Positions 7,775 to 17,014 of a DNA stretch of 64,000 nt are shown here, piece after piece. Position numbers and translations under genes: made by a program. The notes beneath the pieces were generated by a model. The model searched no databases. It worked only from the letters and a program-made list of their open reading frames with translations, and had not been told where the DNA came from. The DNA comes from Propionibacteriaceae bacterium ZF39 (lineage in GTDB: Bacteria > Actinomycetota > Actinomycetes > Propionibacteriales > Propionibacteriaceae). The stretch covers positions 2,976,001-3,040,000 of the forward strand of contig CP154795.1 in assembly GCA_039565995.1 (NCBI GenBank), given 5' to 3'. Each line of letters opens with the position of its first letter. Position 1 is the first letter of the stretch.

Positions 7775-7969
7775 TCATTCCTCCACGATGATGAGCGCCT
7801 TGCCCGGGCAGAGGATGGCTGCCTGGAACGCGGCATCCTCGCGATCGGCCGGCACTTCGATCTCCCCGTCGACGACGAACCCGTCCGCATCGAGCTCGAA
7901 TACGTCCTCCGCGACGGCCACGCAACGCCCCGCGGCGATGCACAGCGATTCCTTCGCCTGGATCTTCAT
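7775..7969 (-). CDS. [3Fe-4S]-type ferredoxin
   Basis: 64 residues with only three cysteines, Cys10, Cys16 and Cys54, in the CIAAGRC ... CPG arrangement of single-cluster [3Fe-4S] ferredoxins such as those serving actinobacterial cytochromes P450. The usual second cysteine is replaced by Ala. It is acidic (FELDADGFVVDGEIEVPADRED), typical of a soluble electron carrier. It follows the unknown 476-residue protein by 9 nt, on the same strand as glnE, so it is the last gene of that operon. No P450 lies in the window, so its partner is unknown. The 250 bp between it and the glucosaminidase gene hold a small GCCTG/CAGGC hairpin near 7622-7637 and no gene. Confidence 0.85.
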   Translation of the reverse strand: MKIQAKESLCIAAGRCVAVAEDVFELDADGFVVDGEIEVPADREDAAFQAAILCPGKALIIVEE

Positions 7970-7978
7970 CCCACTCCC

Positions 7979-9409
7979 CTATCCACGACTCACTCCCCAA
8001 CCCAGCAGCAGGGCGATGCCCAGCGCACTCCGCGGGGCGTACGGTCCCCGCCACAACCCGCCATGCACCGCCTTGACCGCCTCGGCGCGCCAGGGCTCGT
8101 CAGAGACGGCCGAACCGGTCACAAGATCATGCACCAGCAACGCCGCCATCAGCACATTGCTCGTCGCCGGCGCAAAGACATCGACCCCGAAATGGTGCGC
8201 TCCACCGTACGCAGCCGCCAGAGCCCGGTTCTTCGTGACCGACCGGGTGCGGGTGGGCGGGGCGACCAGCAACGATACAGGTACGCTCGCTTTCCGCGCG
8301 ACCGTCGCCCGCCAGCGCTGGGCGCGTTTGGCCAGCAGATAGTTCGGCCCCTGCTGGGGGATGACGGCATCGGCGATCCCGGGTTCCGGCCCGGGACGGT
8401 AGTTGCGCTGGAGCAGGCGCCCGGCGCTGAGCGCTTTCGCCAGCGGACGCATCGCACGCAGCCTGGAGTGCTCATACGCCTCGATCGAGGTGGTCACGAC
8501 CTCCTCGGGTACGCCGAACACATCGGTCGGCGTCGCCAGATAGGACAACGTCACATCGTCGCGCGCGTCGGTCAGCGCGCACGCGAGTGCGTCGGTCGCC
8601 AAGGACAGGCGCAGGTTGGTCGCCCCATCGGCATAGGCATAGTTGCCCAGCACCAGCGGCCCCTCGAAGCCGGCCAGCCACTGCCGAATGGCCGGCAGGT
8701 CGTGCAACAGGTCGGCCCCGGTCTCCCCCGCCCCGTCCGGCAGGTGCAGCACCCCCGCTGAACCCCGAGCCAGGTTCTCGAGTCGACGCCACAGGTCGCG
8801 CCGGGGCAGGTCGACCGCGATGACCTCGGCGCCCCATTCGAGCAGCGCCTGCAGTGGGCCCATCTCCGAAGCTGCTCCGAGCACGACCACGCGCCGCCCC
8901 GGGAGCGCCAACCACTCCGGATGGGCGGCGACTTCGCGTACGGCCTCGGCCGCCGACGGCTCCAGCGCGCCCCGCTCCTCCCAGAGGGCGACCTGTTCCA
9001 GCAGCGCCTCGCCGGCCAACCGCCGGCCTCCGAAGGGCAGGGTGAACGGTGCCGGCGCGGCCGTGCCGGTGATCGTGCGGGTGGCCAGGGCATGGTGCAC
9101 CGGCTGGCCCACCGCCTCGGCCAGCGGAGCCTCCGCCCCGGTCGCCGTGACCACACGCATCCGCGACCAGAGCGACGCGAGCCCATCGGTGGCAATCCGG
9201 GCGGCATCGTCCCCCGACCCGAGCCCCGCCTGGACGAGTCGGCGCAGGTGGCCGGCGTACCCGCTGCGCCAGTCGTTCTCCCGCAACGCCGCCTCGGCGC
9301 CGACCGGATCGACGGCGCTCAGGGCGTCTGCCGTAACGGCCCGGCCGAGGGCGGTGCTGCTGCGACGATCACCCTCGCCGCGCGGGACGACGACACCTGT
9401 GGAATCCAT
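7979..9409 (-). CDS. Conserved protein of unknown function with Rossmann-like motif
   Basis: 476 residues, predicted soluble. The centre contains a beta-strand and glycine loop (RRVVVLGAASEMGP, about residue 172) followed about 20 residues later by VIAVDLPRRDLW, the look of a nucleotide- or SAM-binding Rossmann fold. The C-terminal part has mildly hydrophobic stretches (ALGIALLLGWGV). I do not recognise the family. It starts 12 nt after glnE and ends 9 nt before the [3Fe-4S] ferredoxin, so the three are probably one transcript. An oxidoreductase-like role with the ferredoxin is possible but is only inferred from proximity. Confidence 0.7.
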   Translation of the reverse strand: MDSTGVVVPRGEGDRRSSTALGRAVTADALSAVDPVGAEAALRENDWRSGYAGHLRRLVQAGLGSGDDAARIATDGLASLWSRMRVVTATGAEAPLAEAVGQPVHHALATRTITGTAAPAPFTLPFGGRRLAGEALLEQVALWEERGALEPSAAEAVREVAAHPEWLALPGRRVVVLGAASEMGPLQALLEWGAEVIAVDLPRRDLWRRLENLARGSAGVLHLPDGAGETGADLLHDLPAIRQWLAGFEGPLVLGNYAYADGATNLRLSLATDALACALTDARDDVTLSYLATPTDVFGVPEEVVTTSIEAYEHSRLRAMRPLAKALSAGRLLQRNYRPGPEPGIADAVIPQQGPNYLLAKRAQRWRATVARKASVPVSLLVAPPTRTRSVTKNRALAAAYGGAHHFGVDVFAPATSNVLMAALLVHDLVTGSAVSDEPWRAEAVKAVHGGLWRGPYAPRSALGIALLLGWGVSRG

Positions 9410-9421
9410 GGGCTGAGTCTG

Positions 9422-12373
9422 TCAGTCGCCCCAGAACAACCTGTCGACGACCTTCCGCGCCTGCCGGGCGACGCGCTGCCAGTCGGCGGCGAGATGGGAG
9501 GCCTCGCCCGGGCCATGGCCCATCAGAACGGCCACTGCGGCGAGCTCCCGCGGGTCGTGCGGCAACGAATCCGAGGCCTTGGCCCGCACTAGCGTGATCC
9601 GGTTGCGGAGCCGCCCGGCCATCACCCACGCCTCCTTCAGTGCAGCCGCATCGGCGGGCGCGATGAGTTCGAGCCGGACCAGGGCCTCGAGCGCGGGGAG
9701 CGTCCGCGTCGTGCGGAGCTCCGCGTGCCGACCCGCATGCTCCAGCTGCAACACCTGCACGGTCCACTCGACATCGGACAGCCCACCCGGCCCCAGCTTG
9801 AGGTGACTCCGGGGATTCGCACCGCGCGGCAGCCGCTCGCTCTCCATCCGGGCCTTCAACCGGCGGATCTCGCGGACCTGCGTCGACGTCAGCCCCTCGG
9901 CCGGCCAGCGCAACGGGTCCATGAGGTAGAGCAGGGCCCGCGTCACCGATTCGTCGCCGGCGCCGTGGCCCGCCCGCACGAGTGCCTGCGCCTCCCAGGT
10001 CGCGGACCAGCGCTCGTAATAGCCCGCGTACGACCCCAGCGACCGCACGATCGGCCCGCCCTTGCCCTCGGGCCGCAGGTCGGCATCGATCTCCAGCTTC
10101 GGCTCCGGACCGGGCCGGGACAGCAGCGAACGCAGTTCCTTGATCAGCCCGGTGGCGGCATCGAGCGTCTCGCGGGCATCGTCCGCGACCACGAACAGCG
10201 CATCGGCATCGGAGGCGTAGTTCAGTTCCTCCCCGCCCCAGCGGCCCATCGCGATGATGCCGAGATCGACCTCTCCCGCCCGCCGGGCCGCGACCTTCAG
10301 CGCGGCATCGATCGTGGCCGAGGCACAGTCGCTGAGTCCCTGCCCGACCTGATCGAGATCGAGTACGCCCAGCACGTCGCCCACACCGATGCGGAAGAGC
10401 TCCTTGCGACGCACGGCACGGACTGCGTCGATCGCATCGATCGGATCGGCCATCCGGTCGGCCACCAGCGTCATCTCGCGGACGAGCGCAACCTTGTTCC
10501 GCGGCATCAGCTGGTCGGCATCGGACAACATCTGCAGGATCTCGGGCGAGCGCGCGAGCAGGTCGGTGAGGTAGCGGCTCGACGACAGGATGCGGGCCAG
10601 CCGCTCGGCCATGGCGCCCTCGTCCCGCAGAGCCCGGAGATACCACGGCGTCGTGCCGAGCTTCTCCGACACCTGGCGGAAGGCCAGCAGCCCGGCGTCC
10701 GGATTGGGGCCCTCTGCGAACCAACCCAGCATCGCCGGCAGCAACTGCCGCTGGATCTCGGCCTGGCGGGTCATGCCCTGACTCAGCGCCTCGATATGGC
10801 GCAGCGCCGACTTCGGATCGAGGAAGCCCAGGGCCTGCAGCCGCGTCCGGGCGGCCTCGGTCGTCAGTCGCACCTCACCGGAGGGGATCCGGGCGACCGC
10901 CTCGAGCAGCGGCGAATAGAAGAGCTTGCGGTGCAGCGCCAGGACGCGTCGGGCGCGTTTGCGCCAGCCATCGGTGACCCGATCGGCGGGCAGACCCAGG
11001 CTGCGCCCGATCCGGCGGAGGTCGGTCGCGGCCGTCGGGAGCAGGTGCGTGCGGCGGAGGCGATAGAGCTGGGTGCGATGTTCGAGGAGCCGCACATAGC
11101 GATAGGCCTCGCCGAGCTCCCGGCCATCGGCCCGTCCGACATACCCTGCCTCGACGAGCGCTTGCAGACCGCGGAGGGTCGAGCTCGTCCTTAGGCGCTC
11201 GTCCGCGCGGCCGTGGACCAGCTGCAGCAACTGCACGGTGAACTCGACATCGCGCAGACCGCCCTCGCCGAGCTTCAGCTCGCGATCCTTCTCCTTGGCG
11301 GGGATGTGCTGGATCACCCGGCGCCGCATGGCCTGGGAGTCCTGCACGTAGTTCTCCCGCTCGGCCGCCCGCCACACGCGCGGCATGATCATGTCGACGA
11401 ACTGTCCGCCCAGGTCGAGGTCGCCGGCCATCGGGCGAGCCTTGAGCATCGCCTGGAACTCCCAGCCCTTCGCCCATTTCGCGTAATAGGTCTCGTGGCT
11501 CGCCAGCGTCCGGACCAAGGGGCCCGCCTTGCCCTCCGGTCGGAGCGCCGCATCGATCTGCCAGATCGTCCCCGCCGCCGTATGCGCCGAGCAGATCCGC
11601 GTCAGGCTGGACGCCAGTTTCGTGGCGATCTGCACCGATCGTTCGGGGCTCACCAGCGGCTCGCCATCGTCGCCGATCGCAGATTCGGCGAGGTAGAGCA
11701 CGTCCACATCGGACACATAGTTGAGCTCGCGCGCACCGGTCTTGCCGAGGGCGATGATCCCCAGCCGGGTCAGCGCGGCCTCGTCCGGCCCGATCTCCTG
11801 GCGGGCGAGGGCCAGGGCGCTCTCCACCGTCGCATCGGCCAGGTCGGCCAGTTCCTCGGCCACATCGTCCATGAGTTCCATCGGGTCCGGCGAGCCCAGG
11901 TCGCGCGCGGCGATCCGGATCAGTTCCTCCCGGTACGCCAGCCTGAGCTGATCCGTGCGATTGTCCGTGGCGACGGGAGCAGGGTCCGCCGGGTCGGCCC
12001 CAACCGCACGGAGAAGATTCGCCCGCAACTCCGCGCCGGGCCGGCGTACCGCTTTCTGCCGGAGCACCTCCAGGTGCTCCGGATGGGCCGACAGGTGGAT
12101 CTGCAGGGTCGCGCTCGCGGCCAGGACGTTGATCACCTGCGTGGCCCACAGCCGGTCGGCTGCCAGGCGGGACAGGATGGCGGTGTCGTCGCGGGCGATC
12201 CGTGCGAGGCCCTCGAACGCCAGGTCAGGATCGCAGGAGGCGGACGCGAGCGCCACGAGCGCGTTGCTGTCGGTCGGGGGCAGCGCCCACGACTCCAACA
12301 AGGAGGCCGCAGTCGCTGCCGACTGGAAGCCCCGTCGTGCCAAACCTCCGGCCACCGACTCTGCTCTCGCCAC
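9422..12373 (-). CDS. glnE: Bifunctional glutamine synthetase adenylyltransferase/deadenylyltransferase
   Basis: 983 residues, full length for GlnE, starting at GTG. It attaches and removes AMP on glutamine synthetase according to nitrogen status. Two nucleotidyltransferase domains are visible: the N-terminal deadenylylase with GKTGARELNYVSDVDVLYL and the C-terminal adenylylase with GRWGGEELNYASDADALFV, each holding the G...DxD metal-binding pair. Each is followed by the conserved RPEGK(A/G)GP strand and a GGLRDVE/GGLSDVE helix of the associated domain. A glutamine synthetase gene lies about 1.2 kb upstream on the same strand, separated by an oppositely oriented gene. Downstream it runs into the unknown protein and the ferredoxin gene. 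Confidence 0.96.
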   Translation of the reverse strand: MARAESVAGGLARRGFQSAATAASLLESWALPPTDSNALVALASASCDPDLAFEGLARIARDDTAILSRLAADRLWATQVINVLAASATLQIHLSAHPEHLEVLRQKAVRRPGAELRANLLRAVGADPADPAPVATDNRTDQLRLAYREELIRIAARDLGSPDPMELMDDVAEELADLADATVESALALARQEIGPDEAALTRLGIIALGKTGARELNYVSDVDVLYLAESAIGDDGEPLVSPERSVQIATKLASSLTRICSAHTAAGTIWQIDAALRPEGKAGPLVRTLASHETYYAKWAKGWEFQAMLKARPMAGDLDLGGQFVDMIMPRVWRAAERENYVQDSQAMRRRVIQHIPAKEKDRELKLGEGGLRDVEFTVQLLQLVHGRADERLRTSSTLRGLQALVEAGYVGRADGRELGEAYRYVRLLEHRTQLYRLRRTHLLPTAATDLRRIGRSLGLPADRVTDGWRKRARRVLALHRKLFYSPLLEAVARIPSGEVRLTTEAARTRLQALGFLDPKSALRHIEALSQGMTRQAEIQRQLLPAMLGWFAEGPNPDAGLLAFRQVSEKLGTTPWYLRALRDEGAMAERLARILSSSRYLTDLLARSPEILQMLSDADQLMPRNKVALVREMTLVADRMADPIDAIDAVRAVRRKELFRIGVGDVLGVLDLDQVGQGLSDCASATIDAALKVAARRAGEVDLGIIAMGRWGGEELNYASDADALFVVADDARETLDAATGLIKELRSLLSRPGPEPKLEIDADLRPEGKGGPIVRSLGSYAGYYERWSATWEAQALVRAGHGAGDESVTRALLYLMDPLRWPAEGLTSTQVREIRRLKARMESERLPRGANPRSHLKLGPGGLSDVEWTVQVLQLEHAGRHAELRTTRTLPALEALVRLELIAPADAAALKEAWVMAGRLRNRITLVRAKASDSLPHDPRELAAVAVLMGHGPGEASHLAADWQRVARQARKVVDRLFWGD

Positions 12374-12490
12374 GGCACGACCCTACTGTGAGCCGACAAC
12401 GCTCTTCGTCCATTGGTAAGAGAACCGAAGCGTTCAGCAGGCCGCAACCTCGGGGCAACCAGCGCCGCCTACGCTGGCCGGGTGGTCGTG

Positions 12491-13273
12491 ATGGCACAGC
12501 AGCACAAACGGGCAGTCGGCGAAGTGGTCGAGCAGGCCCGGCGACTTGCCGACTGCCTGACCACACTGCGTCCGGCCGAGTTCCTCCGATCGATTCCCTG
12601 CCGGGAGGATCGGGTCATCGACGTCACCGCGCGCGTCGTCCTGCTCGGGGATTCCGCCCTGAGCAGCCTCGACCACGAAACCACGCAGCGCCCCGGCGCA
12701 CTGGCCGACTTCATCGGCAGCTGCGGCTTCACCCAGCATCGGCTCACCCGCGTCACCCGCGAGCTGGCCCGTCACGAGGCCGGCGCCGAACTGGCCGCTC
12801 AGTTCGCCGAGAACATCGCCGAAATCGGCCGGCGCCTGGCGGATTCCGCGCTCCCGGACGTCGTCGCCTACGACGGCTCCGCGATCCGCACCGTCGACCT
12901 GCTCCGCCTCACCGGCATCGACTGGGTCCTCCACTGCGACGACATCAACCGCACCCTCCCGACCCGCACCCCGATCACCATCTCGCGTGGGATCCTGGCC
13001 GATTCGGTGCGTACGCTCGCCGACACCCTCCGGCGTCGGCACCCGGGGCATTCCATCGAAGTACGCATTCCGCCCTTCGCCGCGGTCCAGTGCGGAACTG
13101 CAGGCGAACCTCGGCATACTCGCGGCACACCGCCCACCGTCGTCGAGACCGATCCCCTCACGTTCGTACGCCTCAGCCGCGGTCGCCAGACCTGGGACGA
13201 GGCCGTGAAGCACCACCACGTGACCGCGAGTGGGCTGCGTTCGGATCTGTCGGAGTGGCTGCCGCTGTACTAA
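12491..13273 (+). CDS. Sterol-carrier-like (bacterial SCP) family protein
   Basis: 260 residues with an N-terminal DinB/maleylpyruvate-isomerase-like four-helix domain and a C-terminal alpha/beta domain of the bacterial SCP-2 orthologue type (HSIEVRIPPFAAVQCG ... RGTPPTVVETDPLTFVRLSRGRQ, then SGLRSDLSEWLPLY). Actinobacterial relatives are common and uncharacterised; a hydrophobic ligand is presumed from the SCP fold. I chose ATG 12491 (MAQQHKRAV), where the conserved part begins; a GTG at 12482 is possible. It is divergent from glnE and convergent with glnA. Confidence 0.78.
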   Translation: MAQQHKRAVGEVVEQARRLADCLTTLRPAEFLRSIPCREDRVIDVTARVVLLGDSALSSLDHETTQRPGALADFIGSCGFTQHRLTRVTRELARHEAGAELAAQFAENIAEIGRRLADSALPDVVAYDGSAIRTVDLLRLTGIDWVLHCDDINRTLPTRTPITISRGILADSVRTLADTLRRRHPGHSIEVRIPPFAAVQCGTAGEPRHTRGTPPTVVETDPLTFVRLSRGRQTWDEAVKHHHVTASGLRSDLSEWLPLY

Positions 13274-13275
13274 TT

Positions 13276-13292
13276 CCGTCGCTCCGCGACGG
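13276..13292 (+). terminator. Hairpin after the SCP-like gene
   Basis: CCGTCG and CGACGG form a 6-bp stem around a 5-nt loop immediately after the stop codon. No T-tract follows. Weak, but placed where a terminator is expected. Confidence 0.4.
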
Positions 13293-13505
13293 GAACGGTC
13301 GCTCTGTGCACCCTCGCTTCGTCGACTCCACTTCGGCCGGCTGACGCCGCCCTCCGCTCCATCTCCTCGGGCTCAGTCCGCACAGCCCGGACGGGATGCT
13401 CCCCGGGATCTACCTCGAGGGCAACGCCCGGACACGCCGGCGACCGGGGTCGGTCGCGGCAATTGGCACGACTTGGTCTCCGACACCGCGCGCCTCGATC
13501 CAACT

Positions 13506-13521
13506 CGTGCCATATGGCACG
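13506..13521. other. Perfect 16-bp palindrome between convergent genes
   Basis: CGTGCCATATGGCACG is its own reverse complement. It lies 43 bp beyond the stop of glnA in an otherwise featureless 290-bp convergent gap (13274-13564). It could be a repressor site, a very tight hairpin acting as terminator for glnA, or chance. Confidence 0.6.
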
Positions 13522-13564
13522 TCAGCCCGCCCAGCCCTGGCGTGTCGAGCACGACCAACCAGAT

Positions 13565-14908
13565 TCAGAGCACCGGCAGATACCGGCTCAGCTCCATGGG
13601 CGTGACCTGGGCGCGATACTCGTCGAACTCCGCACGCTTGTTGCGGAGGAAGAACTCGTGGACATGCACACCGAGAGCTTCGATGGCGAGTTCGGAGTTC
13701 TCCATCGCCCGGATGGCCTCATCGAGGTTGCGCGGCAGAGGACGAATATCGAGAGCCCGACGCTCGCGCTCGGTGAGCGACCAGACATCGTTCTCGGCTT
13801 CCTCGGGAAGCTCGTACTCGTTCTCGATGCCGGCCAGACCCGCGTGGAGAATGAGCGCAAAGGCCAGATAGGGATTCGCGGCGGAATCGATGGATCGCAA
13901 CTCGACACGAGCGGAGGAACTCTTGTCCGGCTTGTACATCGGCACCCGCACCAGCGCCGACCGATTGTTGCGGCCCCAGCAGACATAGCTCGGCGCTTCC
14001 CCGCCGAACGCCAGACGCTTGTAGGAATTCACCCACTGGTTCGTCACGGCCGAAATCTCCTCGGCATGTTTCAGCACGCCGGCGATGAACTGCTGACCGG
14101 TCCTCGACAGGTGATAACTGGCCCCGGCGTCATAGAACGCATTGGTGTCGCCGCTGAACAGCGACATGTGCGTGTGCATGCCCGAACCGGGATGATCACT
14201 GAACGGCTTGGGCATGAATGACGCACGGATCCCGGCGTTCTCCGCGACCTCTTTCACCACGGTCCGGAAGGTCATGATGTTGTCGGCCATCGACAGCGCA
14301 TCGGCATAACGCAGATCGATCTCCTGCTGGCCGGGCGCGTTCTCATGATGGGAGAACTCGACCGAAATGCCCATCTGCTCGAGCGTCGTGATGGTCCGCC
14401 GCCGGAAATTCGAGCCGGTGTTGCTGACCGTGTGATCGAAATAGCCCGACCAATCGATCGGCACGGGCTGGCCCTCGGGCGTCAGGTTCTTCTCGAACAG
14501 GAAGAACTCGATCTCGGGATGCGTATAGAACGTGAACCCCAGATCGGCCGCCTTGTTGAGCGCGCGCTTCAGCACATACCGCGGATCGGCATAGGACGGC
14601 GAGCCATCGGGCAGGCGAATATCGCAGAACATGCGCGCCGTGCCACCCTCATCCTCGGTCTCGCGCCAGGGCAGGATCTGGAACGTCGCCGGATCCGGAT
14701 GAGCCACCATGTCCGATTCATAGATGCGCGCGAAGCCCTCGATGGCCGAACCGTCGAAGCCCAGCCCCTCCTCGAAGGCACCCTCCAGCTCAGCGGGTGC
14801 GATCGCCACCGACTTTAGAAACCCCAGCACATCGGTGAACCAGAGGCGGACGAAACGGATGTCCCGTTCCTCGATCGTGCGCAACACGAACTCGGTCTGC
14901 TTGTCCAT
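13565..14908 (-). CDS. glnA: Type I glutamine synthetase (GlnA2-like, short form)
   Basis: 447 residues. Catalyses ATP-dependent formation of glutamine from glutamate and ammonia. Family motifs in order: GFDGSAIEGF (about 50), the metal-binding EIEFFLF (about 134), NAPGQQEIDL (about 195), GSGMHTHMSLF (about 245), and the substrate/ATP segment with SSSARVELRS and NPYLAFAL (about 340-360). The length and the absence of the 25-residue insertion point to the short, GSI-alpha-like GlnA2 form rather than the main GSI-beta enzyme. A tyrosine lies at the place of the adenylylation loop (NEYELPEE), but the surrounding sequence is not the classical one, so control by the nearby GlnE is uncertain. Confidence 0.95.
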   Translation of the reverse strand: MDKQTEFVLRTIEERDIRFVRLWFTDVLGFLKSVAIAPAELEGAFEEGLGFDGSAIEGFARIYESDMVAHPDPATFQILPWRETEDEGGTARMFCDIRLPDGSPSYADPRYVLKRALNKAADLGFTFYTHPEIEFFLFEKNLTPEGQPVPIDWSGYFDHTVSNTGSNFRRRTITTLEQMGISVEFSHHENAPGQQEIDLRYADALSMADNIMTFRTVVKEVAENAGIRASFMPKPFSDHPGSGMHTHMSLFSGDTNAFYDAGASYHLSRTGQQFIAGVLKHAEEISAVTNQWVNSYKRLAFGGEAPSYVCWGRNNRSALVRVPMYKPDKSSSARVELRSIDSAANPYLAFALILHAGLAGIENEYELPEEAENDVWSLTERERRALDIRPLPRNLDEAIRAMENSELAIEALGVHVHEFFLRNKRAEFDEYRAQVTPMELSRYLPVL

Positions 14909-14976
14909 GGGCCCAGTCTGCCCCGACCGATGTTTCAGGCGAGTTACAGGTCAGCCTTCAACAGTCGTGTCGAAAG

Positions 14977-15168
14977 TCACTCATCCTCGTCGTCATTCCA
15001 CTTCGGGTCGTTGTCCCATTCCTCATTGCGCGACTCGACCCGGGCAAGTGCTGCCTCGGCGTCGGCGCGTGTCGGATAGGGGCCCAGCCGGTCACCCGAC
15101 TTGCAGCCGTCCCACGGCTCCACTGCCCGATGCTTCATACAGAAGTAGTACTCGTTCTCCGCAGCCAT
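14977..15168 (-). CDS. Small conserved actinobacterial protein
   Basis: 63 residues starting MAAENEYYFCMKH, with a conserved W-D-x-C and RLGPYPTRADAEAAL block and an acidic tail (WNDDEDE). Actinobacteria often carry this small SPOR-like protein near glnA. Two cysteines and a histidine (FCMKH ... DGCKSGDR) could bind a metal, but this is speculation. The frame extends upstream to 15243, but that stretch would overlap the map start and lacks conservation; ATG 15177 is an alternative start. It lies 68 bp upstream of glnA on the same strand. Confidence 0.72.
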   Translation of the reverse strand: MAAENEYYFCMKHRAVEPWDGCKSGDRLGPYPTRADAEAALARVESRNEEWDNDPKWNDDEDE

Positions 15169-15229
15169 ACCGCCCATTGTTACTTCGCCCACCGGACGCC
15201 GGTGCGGCGGGTGCATAGGATGTGTCCTC

Positions 15230-16078
15230 GTGACAGCCCTCAAGCCCTATCCCGTGTCTCCCCCGCTGCCCGTGCCGGCGGACATCCCGCGACCGCACTA
15301 TGTCGGGCGCAAGGCACCGGACCCCTACCGCGGTTCCCACGTGCAGAGCGCGGAGACCATCGAGAAGATGCGGGTGGCGGGGAAGCTGGCGGCGCAGGCG
15401 CTGGCGTACGCCGGCTCGCTCGTCGAACCGGGCATCACCACCGATGCGATCGATCGCAAGGCCCACGAGTTCATCTGTGACCACGGCGCCTACCCGTCGA
15501 CGGTCGGCTATCGGGGCTTCACCAAGTCGATCTGCACCTCGATCAACGAGGTCATCTGCCACGGCATCCCCGACGCGCGTCCGCTCGAGGACGGCGACAT
15601 GATCAAGATCGACCTCACTGCGTTCCACGAAGGCGTCCACGGCGACAACTGCGCGACCTTCTTCGCGGGCGAGCCCAGCGAGGCGGACCGGCTCCTGTCG
15701 GAGCGTACGCACGAGGCGATGATGCGCGGCATCCGCGCCGCCAAGCCCGGCCGCCAGGTCAACGTGATCGGCAAGGTCATCGAGGCGTACGGCAAGCGGT
15801 TCGGCTACGGAGTCGTCAAGGACTACACCGGCCACGGCGTCCACACGGCCTTCCATTCGGGCCTGATCATCCCCCATTACGACGCGCCGCAGTTCGACGA
15901 TGTCATCGAGGTCGGCATGACGTTCACGGTTGAGCCGATGATCGCGCAGGGCGGCATCGACTGGTACATGTGGGACGACGGCTGGAGCGTCCTCACCAAG
16001 GATGGCTCCCGGGTCTCCCAGTGGGAGCACACGATCCTGATCACCCCGACGGGTGCTGAGATCCTGACCCTGCCGTGA
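15230..16078 (+). CDS. map: Type I methionine aminopeptidase
   Basis: 282 residues, GTG start. Removes the N-terminal methionine from nascent proteins. The five metal ligands are in place: Asp in MIKIDLT, Asp in HGDNCATFF, His in TGHGVHTAFH, Glu in FTVEPMI and Glu in SQWEHTI. The about 40-residue N-terminal extension contains a proline-rich PPLPVP stretch, like the SH3-ligand segment of the MetAP1c form in mycobacteria that is thought to aid ribosome association. The TGA stop overlaps a GTG (GTGA) that is the apparent original start of the following transporter gene. Confidence 0.95.
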   Translation: MTALKPYPVSPPLPVPADIPRPHYVGRKAPDPYRGSHVQSAETIEKMRVAGKLAAQALAYAGSLVEPGITTDAIDRKAHEFICDHGAYPSTVGYRGFTKSICTSINEVICHGIPDARPLEDGDMIKIDLTAFHEGVHGDNCATFFAGEPSEADRLLSERTHEAMMRGIRAAKPGRQVNVIGKVIEAYGKRFGYGVVKDYTGHGVHTAFHSGLIIPHYDAPQFDDVIEVGMTFTVEPMIAQGGIDWYMWDDGWSVLTKDGSRVSQWEHTILITPTGAEILTLP

Positions 16079-16976
16079 GCGAGGACGTTCGCGCGGGTAC
16101 GCAGAGCCGCGCGGATCTCGTCGCGCTGGTCGTCGCCGGGGTTCCTGGGGTTTCTCGGGGACCCTCGGCACACTGCTGAATCGCAGCTCCGGACTGCCCC
16201 TGTTGTCCGTGGCGGGCTATCGCATCGCCGTGGGTGGGGCGCTGATCATGGCCGTGATCCTCCTCGCGCGCCAGGTACGCCTCCCGCGCCACCGGGGTGG
16301 CTGGATCCGGGTGCTCGTGATCGGCGGCTGCTCCGCGATCTATCAACTCGGCTTCTTCGCCGCGATCGGCCACATCGGAGTCGCCCTCGCCACCCTGGTC
16401 GCGATCGGGTCCGCTCCGATCATGGTGCTCATCGTCGATGCTGCCCTCGGCCGTCAGCTCGTCACCGGCCGGCTGCTCCTCACCATCGCGATCGCCCTCG
16501 TGGGTCTCGTCCTGCTCATCGGCGCACCGCCCAGCGACATCACGGTGACCGACCTGGTCAAAGGGGCACTGCTGGCGCTGCTGGCCGGGGCCGGTTTCGC
16601 CGGTATCAGCCTCGTCGGCTCGCGGCCCGAGTCCGACTTCCACCACTCGACGGGCACCGCGTTGTCGTTCCTGCTCGGCGGCGCGGTCGTGCTGGTCTTC
16701 GCCTCGACCCGGGGGCCGGTGCTGTTCGCACCGACAACGACCTCGGTCCTGCTCGCGATCGCCCTCGGGCTGATCCCGACGGCGGTCGCCTACCTGGCGT
16801 ACCTCCGCGGCCTGCGCAGCCACAGCTCCACCACGGGCGTACTCGTCTCGCTCCTCGAGCCCATCACGGCCGCCACGCTGGCGGCCACGGTGTTGGGCGA
16901 ACGACTCACCATGCCGGCCCTCGCGGGAGCTGCGCTGCTGCTCGGCGCGGTCGCGCTGACCACCACATCCCGTTAG
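16075..16976 (+). pseudogene. EamA/DMT-family transporter, apparently frameshifted near its start
   Basis: The main frame from about 16146 to the stop encodes WGFSGTLGTLLNRSSG and then nine to ten membrane helices of the EamA drug/metabolite exporter family. No ATG or GTG starts that frame; the first usable codon is a TTG at 16203, which would cut off the first helix. A GTG at 16075 that overlaps the map stop (GTGA) opens the expected N-terminus (VSEDVRAGTQSRADLVALVVAGV) in the other frame and stops at 16177. Joining the two at about 16143-16146 gives the family-typical VVAGV-x-WGFSGT, so one base appears to be missing. It is either a true pseudogene, a gene starting at TTG 16203, or a sequencing indel. 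Confidence 0.65.
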
Positions 16977-17014
16977 GTAGGGTGGCGAGGACCCCGCGAT
17001 CTTCAGGAGTTTGC

